Counted from the stretch's first letter, positions 8,885-19,594 are shown. The stretch is DNA of 50,282 nt from Candidatus Falkowiibacteriota bacterium (GCA_009885285.1 VFKX01000005.1:1-50282), one strand, 5' to 3'. Notes: generated by a model from the sequence alone, not told the origin. Made by a program: numbers and translations.

Positions 8885-10351
8885 ATGAAAATCGATAGGG
8901 TTATAAAAAAGTTTCAAGAAAATCATCCCGACGAAGATCCTTCGATCATCGCCATCGCTTATGATTTTGCCAATGAAGCGCATCAGGGCCAGCTTCGCAA
9001 AAGCGGCGAACCGTATATCCAGCACCCCCTGCACACTGCCTACATATTAGCTGAAATTAAGGCTGACCTAGCCACCGTGGTGGCCGGCTTATTGCATGAC
9101 GTGCCGGAAGATACTGACAGAACACTTGAAGACGTTAAAATATTATTCGGCCCGGAAATTGCTACTCTAGTTGAAGGCGTGACAAAATTGGGAAAAATAA
9201 AATATCGCGGCATAGAACGCTATCGGGAAAACCTCAAGAAGATGTTTTTAGCCATGGCCAGCGATTTACGAGTCATTTTTATTAAATTCTGCGATCGACT
9301 CAATAATCTTCGAACCTTAGAAAACCTGCCGCCGGAAAAACAGAAGCGTATTGCCCAAGAAACCCTGGAAATTTACGCCCCCATTGCCGGATTACTCGGT
9401 ATCGGGCGCTTAAAATGGCAAATGGAGGACATCTGTTTCAAAGTTCTTTTCCCGGATAAGTATCATGAACTGGAGTATAAATACGAAGTTGAGAAAAAGA
9501 TTGAGCGCAACCGCTTTTTCTATAACTTAAAAAGCATTTTGACTCCAAAACTGGAAGAGTCCGGATTAAAATACAATATCGAGGTCAGGTTTAAACACTT
9601 ATACAGTATTTATCGCAAGATGCAGGAGAAGGATAAGCAATTTGACGAAATCTATGACGTTTTCGCCCTTCGCCTGATCGTTCCGACGATTGATGATTGC
9701 TATAAAGCGCTCGGTATCATTCACACGATTTGGAAACCGAAGCCCAATCGATTCAAAGACTATATCGCTGTTCCCAAGCCCAACGGCTACCGTTCGCTAC
9801 ATACGACTATCTTCGGTCCCGAAGGCAAGACCACTGAATTCCAAATCAGAACCCAGGAAATGCACGAAGAAAGCATTTATGGCTTATCTGCTCATTGGTA
9901 CTATAAACATCAACGTGGCCAAGCGACCTATAAAGCACCGACCTGGGTTGATGAGATTATCGAGATCCAAAAAGAAATTACCAATACTAACGAATTTGTT
10001 AAAAAGATCAAGCTCGATATTTTCCGAGATCGTATCTTCGTCTTCTCGCCTAAGGGAGATGTTTTTGAGCTACCGGAAGGAGCAACCCCAGTAGACTTTG
10101 CCTATGCCGTCCATTCCAATATTGGCAATAAGGCGACGGGCGTGATAGTTAATGACCGCCTCGGGCGCCTAGACCAAGAGCTCAAAAATGGTGACTTCGT
10201 GGATATTATTATTGAAAAAAAACGGCCGCATCCGAATCGGGACTGGCTAAAGTTTGTTAAAACTAAAAGAGCTAAAGACCGCATCAAGCAATTTGCTAAA
10301 AAATCTACCCTGGACAACATCAAGCGCTTTATTCCGGGTATAAACAAATAA
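8885..10351 (+). CDS. RelA/SpoT-family (p)ppGpp synthetase/hydrolase (HD + synthetase + TGS; no C-terminal ACT/RRM)
   Basis: HDVPEDT, GYRSLHTTIFGPEGKTTEFQIRT, TGS region DRIFVFSPKGDVFELPEGATPVDFAYAVHS. Confidence 0.95.
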   Translation: MKIDRVIKKFQENHPDEDPSIIAIAYDFANEAHQGQLRKSGEPYIQHPLHTAYILAEIKADLATVVAGLLHDVPEDTDRTLEDVKILFGPEIATLVEGVTKLGKIKYRGIERYRENLKKMFLAMASDLRVIFIKFCDRLNNLRTLENLPPEKQKRIAQETLEIYAPIAGLLGIGRLKWQMEDICFKVLFPDKYHELEYKYEVEKKIERNRFFYNLKSILTPKLEESGLKYNIEVRFKHLYSIYRKMQEKDKQFDEIYDVFALRLIVPTIDDCYKALGIIHTIWKPKPNRFKDYIAVPKPNGYRSLHTTIFGPEGKTTEFQIRTQEMHEESIYGLSAHWYYKHQRGQATYKAPTWVDEIIEIQKEITNTNEFVKKIKLDIFRDRIFVFSPKGDVFELPEGATPVDFAYAVHSNIGNKATGVIVNDRLGRLDQELKNGDFVDIIIEKKRPHPNRDWLKFVKTKRAKDRIKQFAKKSTLDNIKRFIPGINK

Positions 10352-10379
10352 AAAAACCGCCAGCTATTGTTAGCGGCGG
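10350..10379 (-). terminator. Intrinsic terminator for the 10402-10659 gene
   Basis: Minus strand: CCGCCGCTA-ACAA-TAGCTGGCGG followed by TTTTTTT. Confidence 0.75.
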
Positions 10380-10401
10380 CAGGACTTAGTCTTGAATATA
10401 T

Positions 10402-10659
10402 TTACCAAGCTGGTAATCTATTTAGCGTACTTGCTCCATAAATTAGCTCACGCAAATAATGCAATAACAGCGACATCAACATATTTGCCAAGCATAACAA
10501 ATACATTATCACGAGCACATTACTTAGCTCGTCAATCAGATCTATCTGCCAGCAAATATCAATAATACCAAGAACGATATATACTAGGCCGACAGCGAAC
10601 ATTGAAACAAATGCCAGTAAGACGAATTTTTCACAAGCGGATTGCAAAAATTTATTCAT
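10402..10659 (-). CDS. Small hypothetical membrane protein (85 aa, two predicted TM)
   Basis: Hydrophobic ORF with downstream terminator. Confidence 0.6.
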   Translation of the reverse strand: MNKFLQSACEKFVLLAFVSMFAVGLVYIVLGIIDICWQIDLIDELSNVLVIMYLLCLANMLMSLLLHYLRELIYGASTLNRLPAW

Positions 10660-10781
10660 ATCAGATAAATTATAAGTTGTTAATGATCAAAACCCCATAT
10701 TTACAGGATTATTGTACTACACAATAACAGTGGCACGCAAGGCTAGATCATAAACAAACATTAAAAACCGAAAATATATAC

Positions 10782-10809
10782 AAAAAGACCCTCAAACGAG
10801 GATCTTTTT
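10782..10809. terminator. Bidirectional-looking hairpin terminator downstream of the S21-like gene
   Basis: AAAAAGACCCTCAAACGAGGATCTTTTT. Confidence 0.7.
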
Positions 10810-10830
10810 ATATACTTTTCAATATTTCTA

Positions 10831-11073
10831 CTAGGAACGCATTGTGCTTTCCGGTAATTTGCCAGTTTTACGTAAAAACTCATTTTTCTTACGCAAATCC
10901 AACCCGATTAATGCGTGTTTTTTCTGCTTTTGCTTGGTTTTTTTAGGTTCCAAGTGCTGTTTTGAACGCGCCTTTTCTAAGCGCTTGCTATTTTTCAAGC
11001 CTTTCTTGAATTTTCTCAAGAAACTTTCAAAACTTTCACCTGGCTTTCTCTTAAAGTCCGCCATAAAGTCCAC
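10831..11073 (-). CDS. rpsU: 30S ribosomal protein bS21-like
   Basis: FKRKPGESFESFLRKFKKGLKNSKRLEKARSKQHLEPKK..RKKNEFLRKTGKL, basic, size and pattern of bS21. Confidence 0.75.
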   Translation of the reverse strand: MDFMADFKRKPGESFESFLRKFKKGLKNSKRLEKARSKQHLEPKKTKQKQKKHALIGLDLRKKNEFLRKTGKLPESTMRS

Positions 11074-12433
11074 CTTCCTTTCTATTATTTAATCTTTTCT
11101 CGATTAATTTATCTTTTTTTAATAATCTTTCTTTGATTTTCTTGTAAACGACAGTTTCTTGGGCACCTGAATCCATGTCCCGCATCAAGATTGTTCCATC
11201 CATTATTTCTTTTTTACCTAGGATTAAACAAGTTTTTGCTTGCATGGCAGTGGCCTCCTCAAGCTGTATCTTTAAGCTATCTGAGGCAAAAGACTGGCGT
11301 ACATTAAATCCGGCACCACGCAAATCATCGAATAATTGCAAAGATTTGAGCTTAGCCTGGTCGCCCAACTGGGCAATAAACACTATATCTTCTTCCTGGC
11401 TTTTAATCAAGAGCTGGCGATCCTTAACGCGGGCCAGCGTTCTTTCAACACCGATAGCCAAACCAATGGCCGGAGTTGAGACTCCACCCAGATTTTCCAC
11501 CAAGGAATCGTATCGTCCACCGCCACCGAGAGCAATCTTACCTAAAAGCGAACCATCGTCATTTATCGGCCAGAACTCAAAAACGGTATCATTGTAATAA
11601 GTCAGGCCGCGCACGAGGTACGGGCTAAAATTATAACTGATATTAAGCTCATCTAAGAATTCTAGGGTCTTCGTGAAATGCTCGCGACTGCTTTCTGATA
11701 AATAATCAGCAATCTGAGGCGCTTCTTCGCGAAGTTTAATGCAGTCATCGTCCTTACAATCAAGCAAGCTCAGAGGATTCTTCAATAAATTATTTTTGCA
11801 TTGATTACAGAGCTTGGACCGGCGCCCTCTTTCTTTATAGAAAGCACCGAGCTTATTACTATATTCTTTATGACATTCAGCTGTACCAATGCTGTTTATT
11901 TGAACTTGAGTCTTTATTCCTAACTCGGTAAAAAAATTATGAGCCACTGTAATCAGCAAAGCTTCTGCTAACGGCTTATCCTCTCCAATGATCTCTAAGC
12001 TCATCTGAGTTGATTCGCGATAATGTCCAGTTTGTAATTTTTCATGACGGAAAATCGGACCAAGAGAAAATAGCCGCGATGGCAAGCCTGACTCACCCAT
12101 ATTATTTTCCAGATAGGCCCTAATAATACCCTGAGTGATCTCCGGACGCAGGACCATTTTTTCATTCTTTTCGCCCTCTACAGGATAAAATTCGCGTTCA
12201 GCCCCATGACGAGTTGACTTCTTATATAAGTCATAGCTCTCCAAAATCGGAGTCTTAATCGGCGTAAAGCTATAGATCTTAGCAAAATCATTAGCTTTAT
12301 TAACGATAAAGTCAAAATAGCGACATTCCGCCCCAACCCAATCCTTCATCCCTAAAAGGCGACTCGGAGTCTTTTCACTTCTACGCACAGCGGGCTTGAC
12401 GGGCTCCAACTCTCCTTTTTTTCTTCTAGGCAT
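11051..12433 (-). CDS. hisS: Histidyl-tRNA synthetase
   Basis: Class II HisRS motifs (ALGGGGRYDSLVENLGG, GLAIGVERTL, RPEITQGIIRAYLENN); start MPRRKKG at 12433 preferred over ORF start 12475, which would overlap lepB. Confidence 0.95.
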   Translation of the reverse strand: MPRRKKGELEPVKPAVRRSEKTPSRLLGMKDWVGAECRYFDFIVNKANDFAKIYSFTPIKTPILESYDLYKKSTRHGAEREFYPVEGEKNEKMVLRPEITQGIIRAYLENNMGESGLPSRLFSLGPIFRHEKLQTGHYRESTQMSLEIIGEDKPLAEALLITVAHNFFTELGIKTQVQINSIGTAECHKEYSNKLGAFYKERGRRSKLCNQCKNNLLKNPLSLLDCKDDDCIKLREEAPQIADYLSESSREHFTKTLEFLDELNISYNFSPYLVRGLTYYNDTVFEFWPINDDGSLLGKIALGGGGRYDSLVENLGGVSTPAIGLAIGVERTLARVKDRQLLIKSQEEDIVFIAQLGDQAKLKSLQLFDDLRGAGFNVRQSFASDSLKIQLEEATAMQAKTCLILGKKEIMDGTILMRDMDSGAQETVVYKKIKERLLKKDKLIEKRLNNRKEGGLYGGL

Positions 12434-12440
12434 ATATTCT

Positions 12441-13010
12441 TTATTTATTATATTGATTCCAATAATTCTTATCAAAAACAGTGACGTCCTTCAGCGGCCA
12501 ACCTCGAAACAAAACTTTACCGGTCACAAAACTTTTATTTACGGGGCCAAAACTGCGAGAGTCTTTTGAAGCAGCCCGATTATCACCAAGCACGAAATAC
12601 TCATCCGGCCCGACAGCCACCTTTAATTCACTGGAATCGAAAGTAATTAACTCACCCGCCAGATACTTCTCATTAATAGCTAGGCCATCAGGATTCTCTG
12701 AATTAAAAATCAGCACTTTACCATCCTTAATCTGCACTTCTTCGCCAGGCAAACCGATAACTCGCTTAATGAAATACTCTTGGGGATTGCGCGGATAACG
12801 GAAAACAATAACCTGGCCGCGTTCCGGTTGAGCAAATCGATAACTGAGCTCATCGATGATTAAGTATTCATGATCATGGAAATTCGGTTCCATTGAAGCC
12901 CCTTTAACATAGAAGGGTTGAATCAGAAAGTATCGGACCGGCAAGATAATAGCCAAGGAAATAGCAATTACCTTGGTGATTTCCCAAACGAACAAAAAAA
13001 ACTTCTTCAT
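12441..13010 (-). CDS. lepB: Signal peptidase I
   Basis: VKGASMEPNFHDHEYLIIDE, RGQVIVFRYP, YFIKRVIGLPGE, YFVLGDNRAASKDSRSFGPV. Confidence 0.95.
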   Translation of the reverse strand: MKKFFLFVWEITKVIAISLAIILPVRYFLIQPFYVKGASMEPNFHDHEYLIIDELSYRFAQPERGQVIVFRYPRNPQEYFIKRVIGLPGEEVQIKDGKVLIFNSENPDGLAINEKYLAGELITFDSSELKVAVGPDEYFVLGDNRAASKDSRSFGPVNKSFVTGKVLFRGWPLKDVTVFDKNYWNQYNK

Positions 13011-13099
13011 ATCGTAAAAAATATAAATATATTGACTAACGCAAGCACTACTGTATCAGAAAAATACCAAAAAATCAAATGAGTGATTTTATCTAACAT

Positions 13100-14161
13100 T
13101 TAGTAAATAAACATCGCATCACCATAACTGAAGAAGCGGTAGTGATTGACTATGGCTTGACGATATGCCTCGTCAATGTTTTCCTTGCCCGCTAAAGCAC
13201 TAACGAGCATAAGCAGTGTTGATTTGGGCAAATGGAAATTAGTTATTAAGGCATCGACAATCTTCAGCTTGATCCCAGGATAAATAAATATATTGGTCCA
13301 AAACGACTGGGCCTTGATTTGACCTTGATTATGTTCCCTCTGAAACTTACTCCAATCAGCAGACTCTAAAGTCCTACAGCTGGTGGTGCCAACTGGAATA
13401 ATTCGTCCCCCTTCTTGTTTAGCTCTCATAATGACCTTCGCAGCTTTCGCGTTTATTTCAGCCCACTCGCTATGCATTTTATGGTCCAAAATATTTTCAG
13501 TCTTGACGGCGGCAAAAGTACCGAGCCCGACATGTAGCGTCACTGTCACTATTTTTACGCCCTTCGCCTTAATTTTCTTCAAGAGGCGATCTGTAAAATG
13601 CAGTCCGGCAGTCGGCGCGGCTGCCGACCCAGCCTTGTTGTCATCAGCAAAGACGGTCTGATAATTTTGCTTATCGCTGCTTATTTTATCCGTCCTTTTG
13701 ATATACGGGGGTAATGGTACAATCCCGATTCTCGATACCGACTTCATAAATTCTGCACCGGACTGATTAAACTTAACTTGCCAGGTACCGTCTTCATTAT
13801 TTTTTATGATTTGTGCGCTCAGGCGGCACTTAGGAAAAGTGATTTCCATTCCCTCGCGAACGCGACCGCCTACCATGCATTCCCAAACATCAGATTTGAT
13901 TTTATGGTGCAAAAATATTTCAACCGCTCCGCCGCTATTTTTTTTATGACCCAAGAGGCGAGCCGGAAAAACCTTAGAATCATTTAAGACCAAAACGTCG
14001 CCTTTATTTAAATAATCGACAATGTCATAAAAAACGTGATGCTGAAAGTCACCGGTTAATTTATTAAGCGCCAGCAAGCGACAGTGGTCACGAGGACTGC
14101 TAGGCTGTTGAGCAATTAACTCAGCGGGTAAATTATAATCAAAATCACTAGTCTGATACAT
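13100..14161 (-). CDS. queA: S-adenosylmethionine:tRNA ribosyltransferase-isomerase
   Basis: FDYNLPAELIAQQP, DVLVLNDSKVFPARLLG, AAPTAGLHFTDRLL, THVGLGTF-like HVGLGTFAAV. Confidence 0.95.
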   Translation of the reverse strand: MYQTSDFDYNLPAELIAQQPSSPRDHCRLLALNKLTGDFQHHVFYDIVDYLNKGDVLVLNDSKVFPARLLGHKKNSGGAVEIFLHHKIKSDVWECMVGGRVREGMEITFPKCRLSAQIIKNNEDGTWQVKFNQSGAEFMKSVSRIGIVPLPPYIKRTDKISSDKQNYQTVFADDNKAGSAAAPTAGLHFTDRLLKKIKAKGVKIVTVTLHVGLGTFAAVKTENILDHKMHSEWAEINAKAAKVIMRAKQEGGRIIPVGTTSCRTLESADWSKFQREHNQGQIKAQSFWTNIFIYPGIKLKIVDALITNFHLPKSTLLMLVSALAGKENIDEAYRQAIVNHYRFFSYGDAMFIY

Positions 14162-14170
14162 ATAATATTC

Positions 14171-15187
14171 TTACTTTTCAGCCATATTTTTTAAACCCAG
14201 GTGCTGATATCCAAGAGCAGTCACTAACCTCCCGCGTGGCGAACGGTCCAAGAAGCCTAATTGCATAAGATAAGGCTCGTAAATATTTTCAATCGTATCC
14301 ATTTCTTCGCCGCTAGCCGCTGCTAAAGTATTCAAGCCGACCGGACCGCCCTTAAACTTGTGGATAATGGTTTCCAGGATACGGCGATCAACCAAGTCAA
14401 GACCTAGTTCATCAACCTCTAATGTCTTAAAGGCCTCCAAACTAGTCAGCAAGGAAACCTGGCCATCGCTTTTTACCTCACAATAATCTCGAACGCGTTT
14501 CAATAAGCGATTAGCGATACGCGGCGTCCGGCGACTGCGGCCGGCGATTTCCCGCCGAGCCTCCTCATCCATGCGCACATTTAAGATGCCGGCGCTGCGT
14601 CCGATAATTTTCTCAATATCTTGATTCTCATAAAAATTAAGATGGTGTGTCACACCAAAGCGATCTCTCAGAGGAGCCGACAGTAAACTGGCTAAAGTCG
14701 TGGCGCCGATAATAGTAAACTTCGGCAAATCCAAACGCAAAGTCCGGGCACTCGGCCCCTTACCCATAATAATATCCAGCGCATAGTCCTCCATCGCCGG
14801 ATATAATATTTCCTCAACGACTTTGGGTAAGCGATGGATTTCATCAATAAATAAAATATCTCCCGCCTCAAGGTTAGTCAAAATGGCCGCCAAGTCACCG
14901 CTCTTTTCAATAGCCGGGCCCGACGTCACGCGGATGTTAGCCCCGATTTCATTAGCGATAACATGGGCTAAAGTCGTCTTGCCCAGACCAGGAGCGCCGT
15001 ATAGCAGGATATGTTCAATTGCTTCTCCCCTTTTTTTAGCAGCCGCAATAGTTATTTCCAGGTTCTCCTTAATCTTCTGCTGGCCCACATATTCCCGAAA
15101 CGATTTGGGGCGCAACGATAAATCAAGGGCTACATCACCTTGTCTTTCAATCGGACTAATTAAGCGCTCGGCTTCAGTAATTGGCAT
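14171..15187 (-). CDS. ruvB: Holliday junction branch migration DNA helicase RuvB
   Basis: [36 protein letters not shown], sensor and C-terminal winged-helix motifs. Confidence 0.97.
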   Translation of the reverse strand: MPITEAERLISPIERQGDVALDLSLRPKSFREYVGQQKIKENLEITIAAAKKRGEAIEHILLYGAPGLGKTTLAHVIANEIGANIRVTSGPAIEKSGDLAAILTNLEAGDILFIDEIHRLPKVVEEILYPAMEDYALDIIMGKGPSARTLRLDLPKFTIIGATTLASLLSAPLRDRFGVTHHLNFYENQDIEKIIGRSAGILNVRMDEEARREIAGRSRRTPRIANRLLKRVRDYCEVKSDGQVSLLTSLEAFKTLEVDELGLDLVDRRILETIIHKFKGGPVGLNTLAAASGEEMDTIENIYEPYLMQLGFLDRSPRGRLVTALGYQHLGLKNMAEK

Positions 15188-15196
15188 ATAGATATT

Positions 15197-18193
15197 TTAA
15201 ACCTCCCGGAATTCACAAATTGAATTAAAGTCACAGAACTTACACATAGGCGAGGGCGTCGGCGTAAAATCGCGCTTATTGATTGCGGCAATCTCCTCCA
15301 GTATATCGAGACGAAGTTTAGTAATGTCTTTTTCCTTAGCTTGGAATGAAAACTTTTCGCCGCTTTCCAGATAATAATAACTGAGAGCGCTGACTTTGAT
15401 GCCTAAGAACTCTTCCAGAAATAACTGATACAAGATTAGCTGCCGCTTATCCTTAAACTCTAGCTTCTCCTTGTTTTTACCGGTCTTATAATCAACTACC
15501 TCCAAGGTTCCATCGCTTAACTTATCGACGCGATCGATAGCGCCTTTAATGACAGCGCCGCCGATCTTAAAGGAAAACTTTTTTTCCAGAAACAAAATCT
15601 CGGTATCAGTTGGACCAGCCTTATAGGCGATCAGAAACTTTTTCAAAGCCTCGCGACCCTTGATCTGATATTTATCACGCTCTTCTTTGGAAGCATAGCC
15701 GTCGTCCTGCCAGAACTCGGCATATAGCTCCATGAGTCGTTCTTCATTCAGTAGCGCGGTTCGGGCTCGCTGCTGTTCAAGCTCGCTCGCAGTTTTTTCC
15801 AGCCCGGCAAACAAGTCGCCTTGCAAGATTCGCCGCTCACTCAAAAATGGTAAAAGAAAATTATATAAAGTATTGTGCAGTACCCGGCCGAAAATGAGCG
15901 AAGCTTTATCAGTCGAAGCAGGAATCTTCAAAATGAAAGCAAACTTGTATTGCAGAGGGCAACTGGAATAGGCAGCCAATTGCGAGAAAGAAAACTTATC
16001 CGGCAGAGGGTATTTCTCAGCCGCACTTTTCTCGACCGGCGATATTTCCCGCGAGTTCAAGTAATGCAAATCGCGCAAAAAATCATTCTTCTCGCTTAGC
16101 GCCAATTCCGGTCCAATAACACTGGTCAACCCCATCTCTTCAATGAATCGCGAAGGCTTCTTCTCGCGCGCGCCGCCGTAGTCTTTAGCTCCAGTCAAAT
16201 AAAGTTCATCCTTGGCACGAGTCGCAGCTACATAGAACAGGCGCCGCTCCTCTTCAATATGGGCGTCAGCACTAACTGTCAATTTTTCCCGCACCATGGC
16301 ATCGGGAATCGAAATTTTCTCCGAACGCGAAATAGTTGGGAACTTCTTGTCGACTAGATTAACCATGAAAACATATTTAAATTCCAAACCCTTGGCGCCA
16401 TGGACGGTCATAATTTTCACCATTTCGCTGTCAGCAAAATCCAGTTTTAAAGAGCCAGTCTCTCCGGCTTCCAGCTCCAGATTAATAGCTGCCAAGAAAT
16501 CGCCCAAGCGCAAATCAGGTTCGGTTTCCTCCATCGTCTTAATTTTTTTGTATAATTGATTGAGTAAGGAGAAAGTTTCTAGGTCGCGGTCATGATCTAG
16601 GCCCGCTAGTAAGCCAGAGTCGTAAGCAAAACGCAAAAATATCTTAGTCGGCTTGGCCGTCGGTGCCATCTGCGAAAACTCATTAATTAAGGCCAATAAT
16701 TTATCAATATTCAAAACACTTTCCGAACTTAGACCACTGATCTGATCAACATTCTTCAAAGCCTCATACAAAGACCAGACTTTACGGCTCGCCACCTTGT
16801 TAATGGTAATCAGGTCAAGATGGGAAACCTTAAATATTTCCATGTTCAAGACGCGAAAAATCGCCGCTGACTCATGATAATTGTCCAACAAACGGAAGAA
16901 GGCCAAGATATCTAAAATTATGGGCTTATAGTACAGGCCGCGCCAAGACATGAATTGATTAGGAATTTGCTGTCTGGTCAATTCCTTAACATAAGCCTCG
17001 GCAGTGTCGTTAGCCCGAACTAAAATCGCGAAGTCAGACCAGCTCACCTGACCCGCTCCGGCCTCATACAATTCTTTAATTTTCAGGCCGACAAAAGACA
17101 ATTCGTCGTGACCGGATTCAAAATTTAAAAACTTAACTGGAGTAGAAACAGGCTTAGTTGAGTCAATTTCTCCCTTGGCTTGCAGTTGTTTATTCAGTTC
17201 TAATTTCGCTTCCAGGCGGTTTGGATTATTATGCTGGATAAAGCGATATGAGTGATCAAGAATCGCCTGCCGCGAACGATAATTTTCAGTCAGGACTATT
17301 TCTTTCGCCTGCGGATAATCGTCCTTAAACTGCATGATATTTGACAAGGAGGCGCCCCGGAATTTATAGATGGCTTGATCGTCATCACCAACGACCAGTA
17401 AATTATTTTTCGGTGCCGCCAACATTTTCACTAATTCATATTGAGCCCAATTCGTATCTTGGAATTCATCAACCATGACGTATTTGAATTTATCTCGGTA
17501 GTACTTCAAGATATTTTTTCTTTCCTTAAATAACTTCAAGGTATAGGTAATCAAATCACCGAAGTCAAGAAAATTGTTTTCTAAAAGCAGCTGGTTATAA
17601 GTGTTAAACGCACCAGCCAATTCCTTAATCCTGTCTTTTTCCTGAGCCTCTTCTTCTGTATCATCCGGTAGGCCAGATTCCAGAGAATCAGCATATTTCA
17701 AATATTCCGCTGCGGATATATTTTCATCTTTTAAGCGGGAAAAATGCCTTAACATTTCCGAAATGAATTTCGTGGGATTACCTAATGGTCTATAATAATC
17801 CAGCTTAAAACGGCTAAAGTTTTTCTTAACGATCACCCATTGGTCAGTTGAACTCAGAAGCTTAAAGGCCGGATTAAGGCCGATATCTAAACCAAATTCG
17901 CGCAGCACCCGTTCAGAAAATCCGTGGAAAGTATTTATCCAGAGATCAACGTATCCGTAAGGCATGACCTTATCCGCTCGCTCTTCAAGTTCTCCGGCGG
18001 CTTTCTCGGTAAAAGTCAGGAGTAGAATTTCGTCTGTCCTAATCTTCTTTTCGAGCGCCAGATAGGCCAGACGATTAATCAACACTGTCGTCTTGCCCGT
18101 CCCGGCGCCAGCGATAATTAAAAGCGGATCTTGATCGTGAACTACTGCCGCCTGCTGCCCCTTATTCAGTTTCTTCAATAATTCGGAAGCCAT
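15197..18193 (-). CDS. UvrD/PcrA-family helicase fused to C-terminal RecB/Cas4-like PD-(D/E)XK nuclease with four-Cys (Fe-S) signature
   Basis: GQQAAVVHDQDPLLIIAGAGTGKTTVLINR, VDEFQDTNWAQY, VMTVHGAKGLEF; C-term GRVLHNTLYNFL, GAIDRVD, EVVDYKTGK, YSSCPLQYKF..CKFCDFNSICEF. Confidence 0.92.
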   Translation of the reverse strand: MASELLKKLNKGQQAAVVHDQDPLLIIAGAGTGKTTVLINRLAYLALEKKIRTDEILLLTFTEKAAGELEERADKVMPYGYVDLWINTFHGFSERVLREFGLDIGLNPAFKLLSSTDQWVIVKKNFSRFKLDYYRPLGNPTKFISEMLRHFSRLKDENISAAEYLKYADSLESGLPDDTEEEAQEKDRIKELAGAFNTYNQLLLENNFLDFGDLITYTLKLFKERKNILKYYRDKFKYVMVDEFQDTNWAQYELVKMLAAPKNNLLVVGDDDQAIYKFRGASLSNIMQFKDDYPQAKEIVLTENYRSRQAILDHSYRFIQHNNPNRLEAKLELNKQLQAKGEIDSTKPVSTPVKFLNFESGHDELSFVGLKIKELYEAGAGQVSWSDFAILVRANDTAEAYVKELTRQQIPNQFMSWRGLYYKPIILDILAFFRLLDNYHESAAIFRVLNMEIFKVSHLDLITINKVASRKVWSLYEALKNVDQISGLSSESVLNIDKLLALINEFSQMAPTAKPTKIFLRFAYDSGLLAGLDHDRDLETFSLLNQLYKKIKTMEETEPDLRLGDFLAAINLELEAGETGSLKLDFADSEMVKIMTVHGAKGLEFKYVFMVNLVDKKFPTISRSEKISIPDAMVREKLTVSADAHIEEERRLFYVAATRAKDELYLTGAKDYGGAREKKPSRFIEEMGLTSVIGPELALSEKNDFLRDLHYLNSREISPVEKSAAEKYPLPDKFSFSQLAAYSSCPLQYKFAFILKIPASTDKASLIFGRVLHNTLYNFLLPFLSERRILQGDLFAGLEKTASELEQQRARTALLNEERLMELYAEFWQDDGYASKEERDKYQIKGREALKKFLIAYKAGPTDTEILFLEKKFSFKIGGAVIKGAIDRVDKLSDGTLEVVDYKTGKNKEKLEFKDKRQLILYQLFLEEFLGIKVSALSYYYLESGEKFSFQAKEKDITKLRLDILEEIAAINKRDFTPTPSPMCKFCDFNSICEFREV

Positions 18194-18215
18194 GGAATGA
18201 TATGATTAACTTTCT

Positions 18216-19535
18216 TTAAAACTTCAAAATGCTCTGGAATTTTTCCTCTTTCGCTTGACCAATTAAAGCCAGATTCAGGCCGCGATCGAGGAAGATTTTC
18301 AGAGCGACCGCGCGAATTTCTGCGGCTGTCACTTTATTAATTTTTCTTAAAAATTCTCCGGGGGTCATTATCTGCTTACGTAAAACTGCTTGGCGTGCAT
18401 ACCAAGTCGCGAGGTTATCAGTCGCCTCCATCTGCAATAATGATTTGCCTTGTAAAAGATCCTTGGCGCGTTTCAGCTCCTTAGCAGTCACCAGCTCTTC
18501 GGTCAACTTCTTGTATTCTGCTAAAATAATCTTTACGGCCGCTTCGGCTTTGGCAATCGGGACACCCGCCTGAGTAGTGAGATAACCGGAATCGGAATAT
18601 GTTTCGTACATGGTTCTGACGTAATAAGCTAAACCATTCCTTTCCCGCAAATTTATAAATAAACGAGAGCTCATGGAACCACCTAAAATAATTGATAGAA
18701 GCTTCAGCTTAAATTCATCCGGATGGCCGATAGGAAAAGCGCGCACGCCCAAAGATAAATTAATCTGATCTGTTTTTTTGTAAACCGCTCGTACAATCGG
18801 CGCCTTCTGAACTTCTTTAACCGCCAGTTTATCCTGCCACTTATTGACTTTAAATTTTGAAAACATTTTAACGGCCTCTTTTTTAGCCACCTCCGTGATG
18901 CCGCCCACTAAAATGACATGCATGGATTTTGATCCGTACTGCGTCTCTAAATATTTGATAAAATCAGCCCTCTTAAAACTTTTAATATTTTCCTTCGTGC
19001 CGATCGTTTCCCAGCCAGCCGGAGTATCGCCGTACAAAACAGACTCAAAGACATCCTCGACATGCATCATCGGATTATCTTCATACATATTCAATTCCTC
19101 GATTATCACACCCTTCTCACGCTCGATTTCCTCTTCTTCCATTTTAGAATTCAAGAGCATGTCACTAACAATGTCCAAAGCCAGCGGTAATTTCGAGGCA
19201 GCCACCTTTACCCAATAGCCGGTGTATTCTTTACTGGTAAAAGCATTATATTCTCCACCCAAGGAGTCAAGCTCGCTCGATAGAGCTAAGGTATTGGGAC
19301 GCTTATCAGTCCCCTTAAAAAACATGTGTTCTAGGAAATGAGACAGGCCGTTATTCTCTCGGGTTTCATATTTTGAGCCGGCTTTAAGAATGACTAAAAC
19401 GGTGGCGGTCGGTGCCCCCTTAATAGGCACGGTAATTAACGGAATTTTATTTGACAGAACTTTGACTTTATATTTATTCATATAATTGCGGGCTAAATTT
19501 AATAATAACAGCTTTTCGTGTTTTAAATTTACCAC
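18216..19535 (-). CDS. M16-family (pitrilysin/insulinase-like) zinc peptidase; start may be the internal MNKYKVKV
   Basis: GLSHFLEHMFFKGTDKRPN (HxxEH) and downstream E; M16 architecture. Confidence 0.92.
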   Translation of the reverse strand: MVNLKHEKLLLLNLARNYMNKYKVKVLSNKIPLITVPIKGAPTATVLVILKAGSKYETRENNGLSHFLEHMFFKGTDKRPNTLALSSELDSLGGEYNAFTSKEYTGYWVKVAASKLPLALDIVSDMLLNSKMEEEEIEREKGVIIEELNMYEDNPMMHVEDVFESVLYGDTPAGWETIGTKENIKSFKRADFIKYLETQYGSKSMHVILVGGITEVAKKEAVKMFSKFKVNKWQDKLAVKEVQKAPIVRAVYKKTDQINLSLGVRAFPIGHPDEFKLKLLSIILGGSMSSRLFINLRERNGLAYYVRTMYETYSDSGYLTTQAGVPIAKAEAAVKIILAEYKKLTEELVTAKELKRAKDLLQGKSLLQMEATDNLATWYARQAVLRKQIMTPGEFLRKINKVTAAEIRAVALKIFLDRGLNLALIGQAKEEKFQSILKF

Positions 19536-19594
19536 ATCTTTGATATAATTTAAAGGCGACCAGAATATACCTTCATTATTAATAAACGGAGATT

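Noticed and set aside
9690-10347. ORFs 9690-10094 (+) and 10102-10347 (-) inside the RelA/SpoT gene
   Set aside because: Fully contained in a confidently assigned CDS; no independent support
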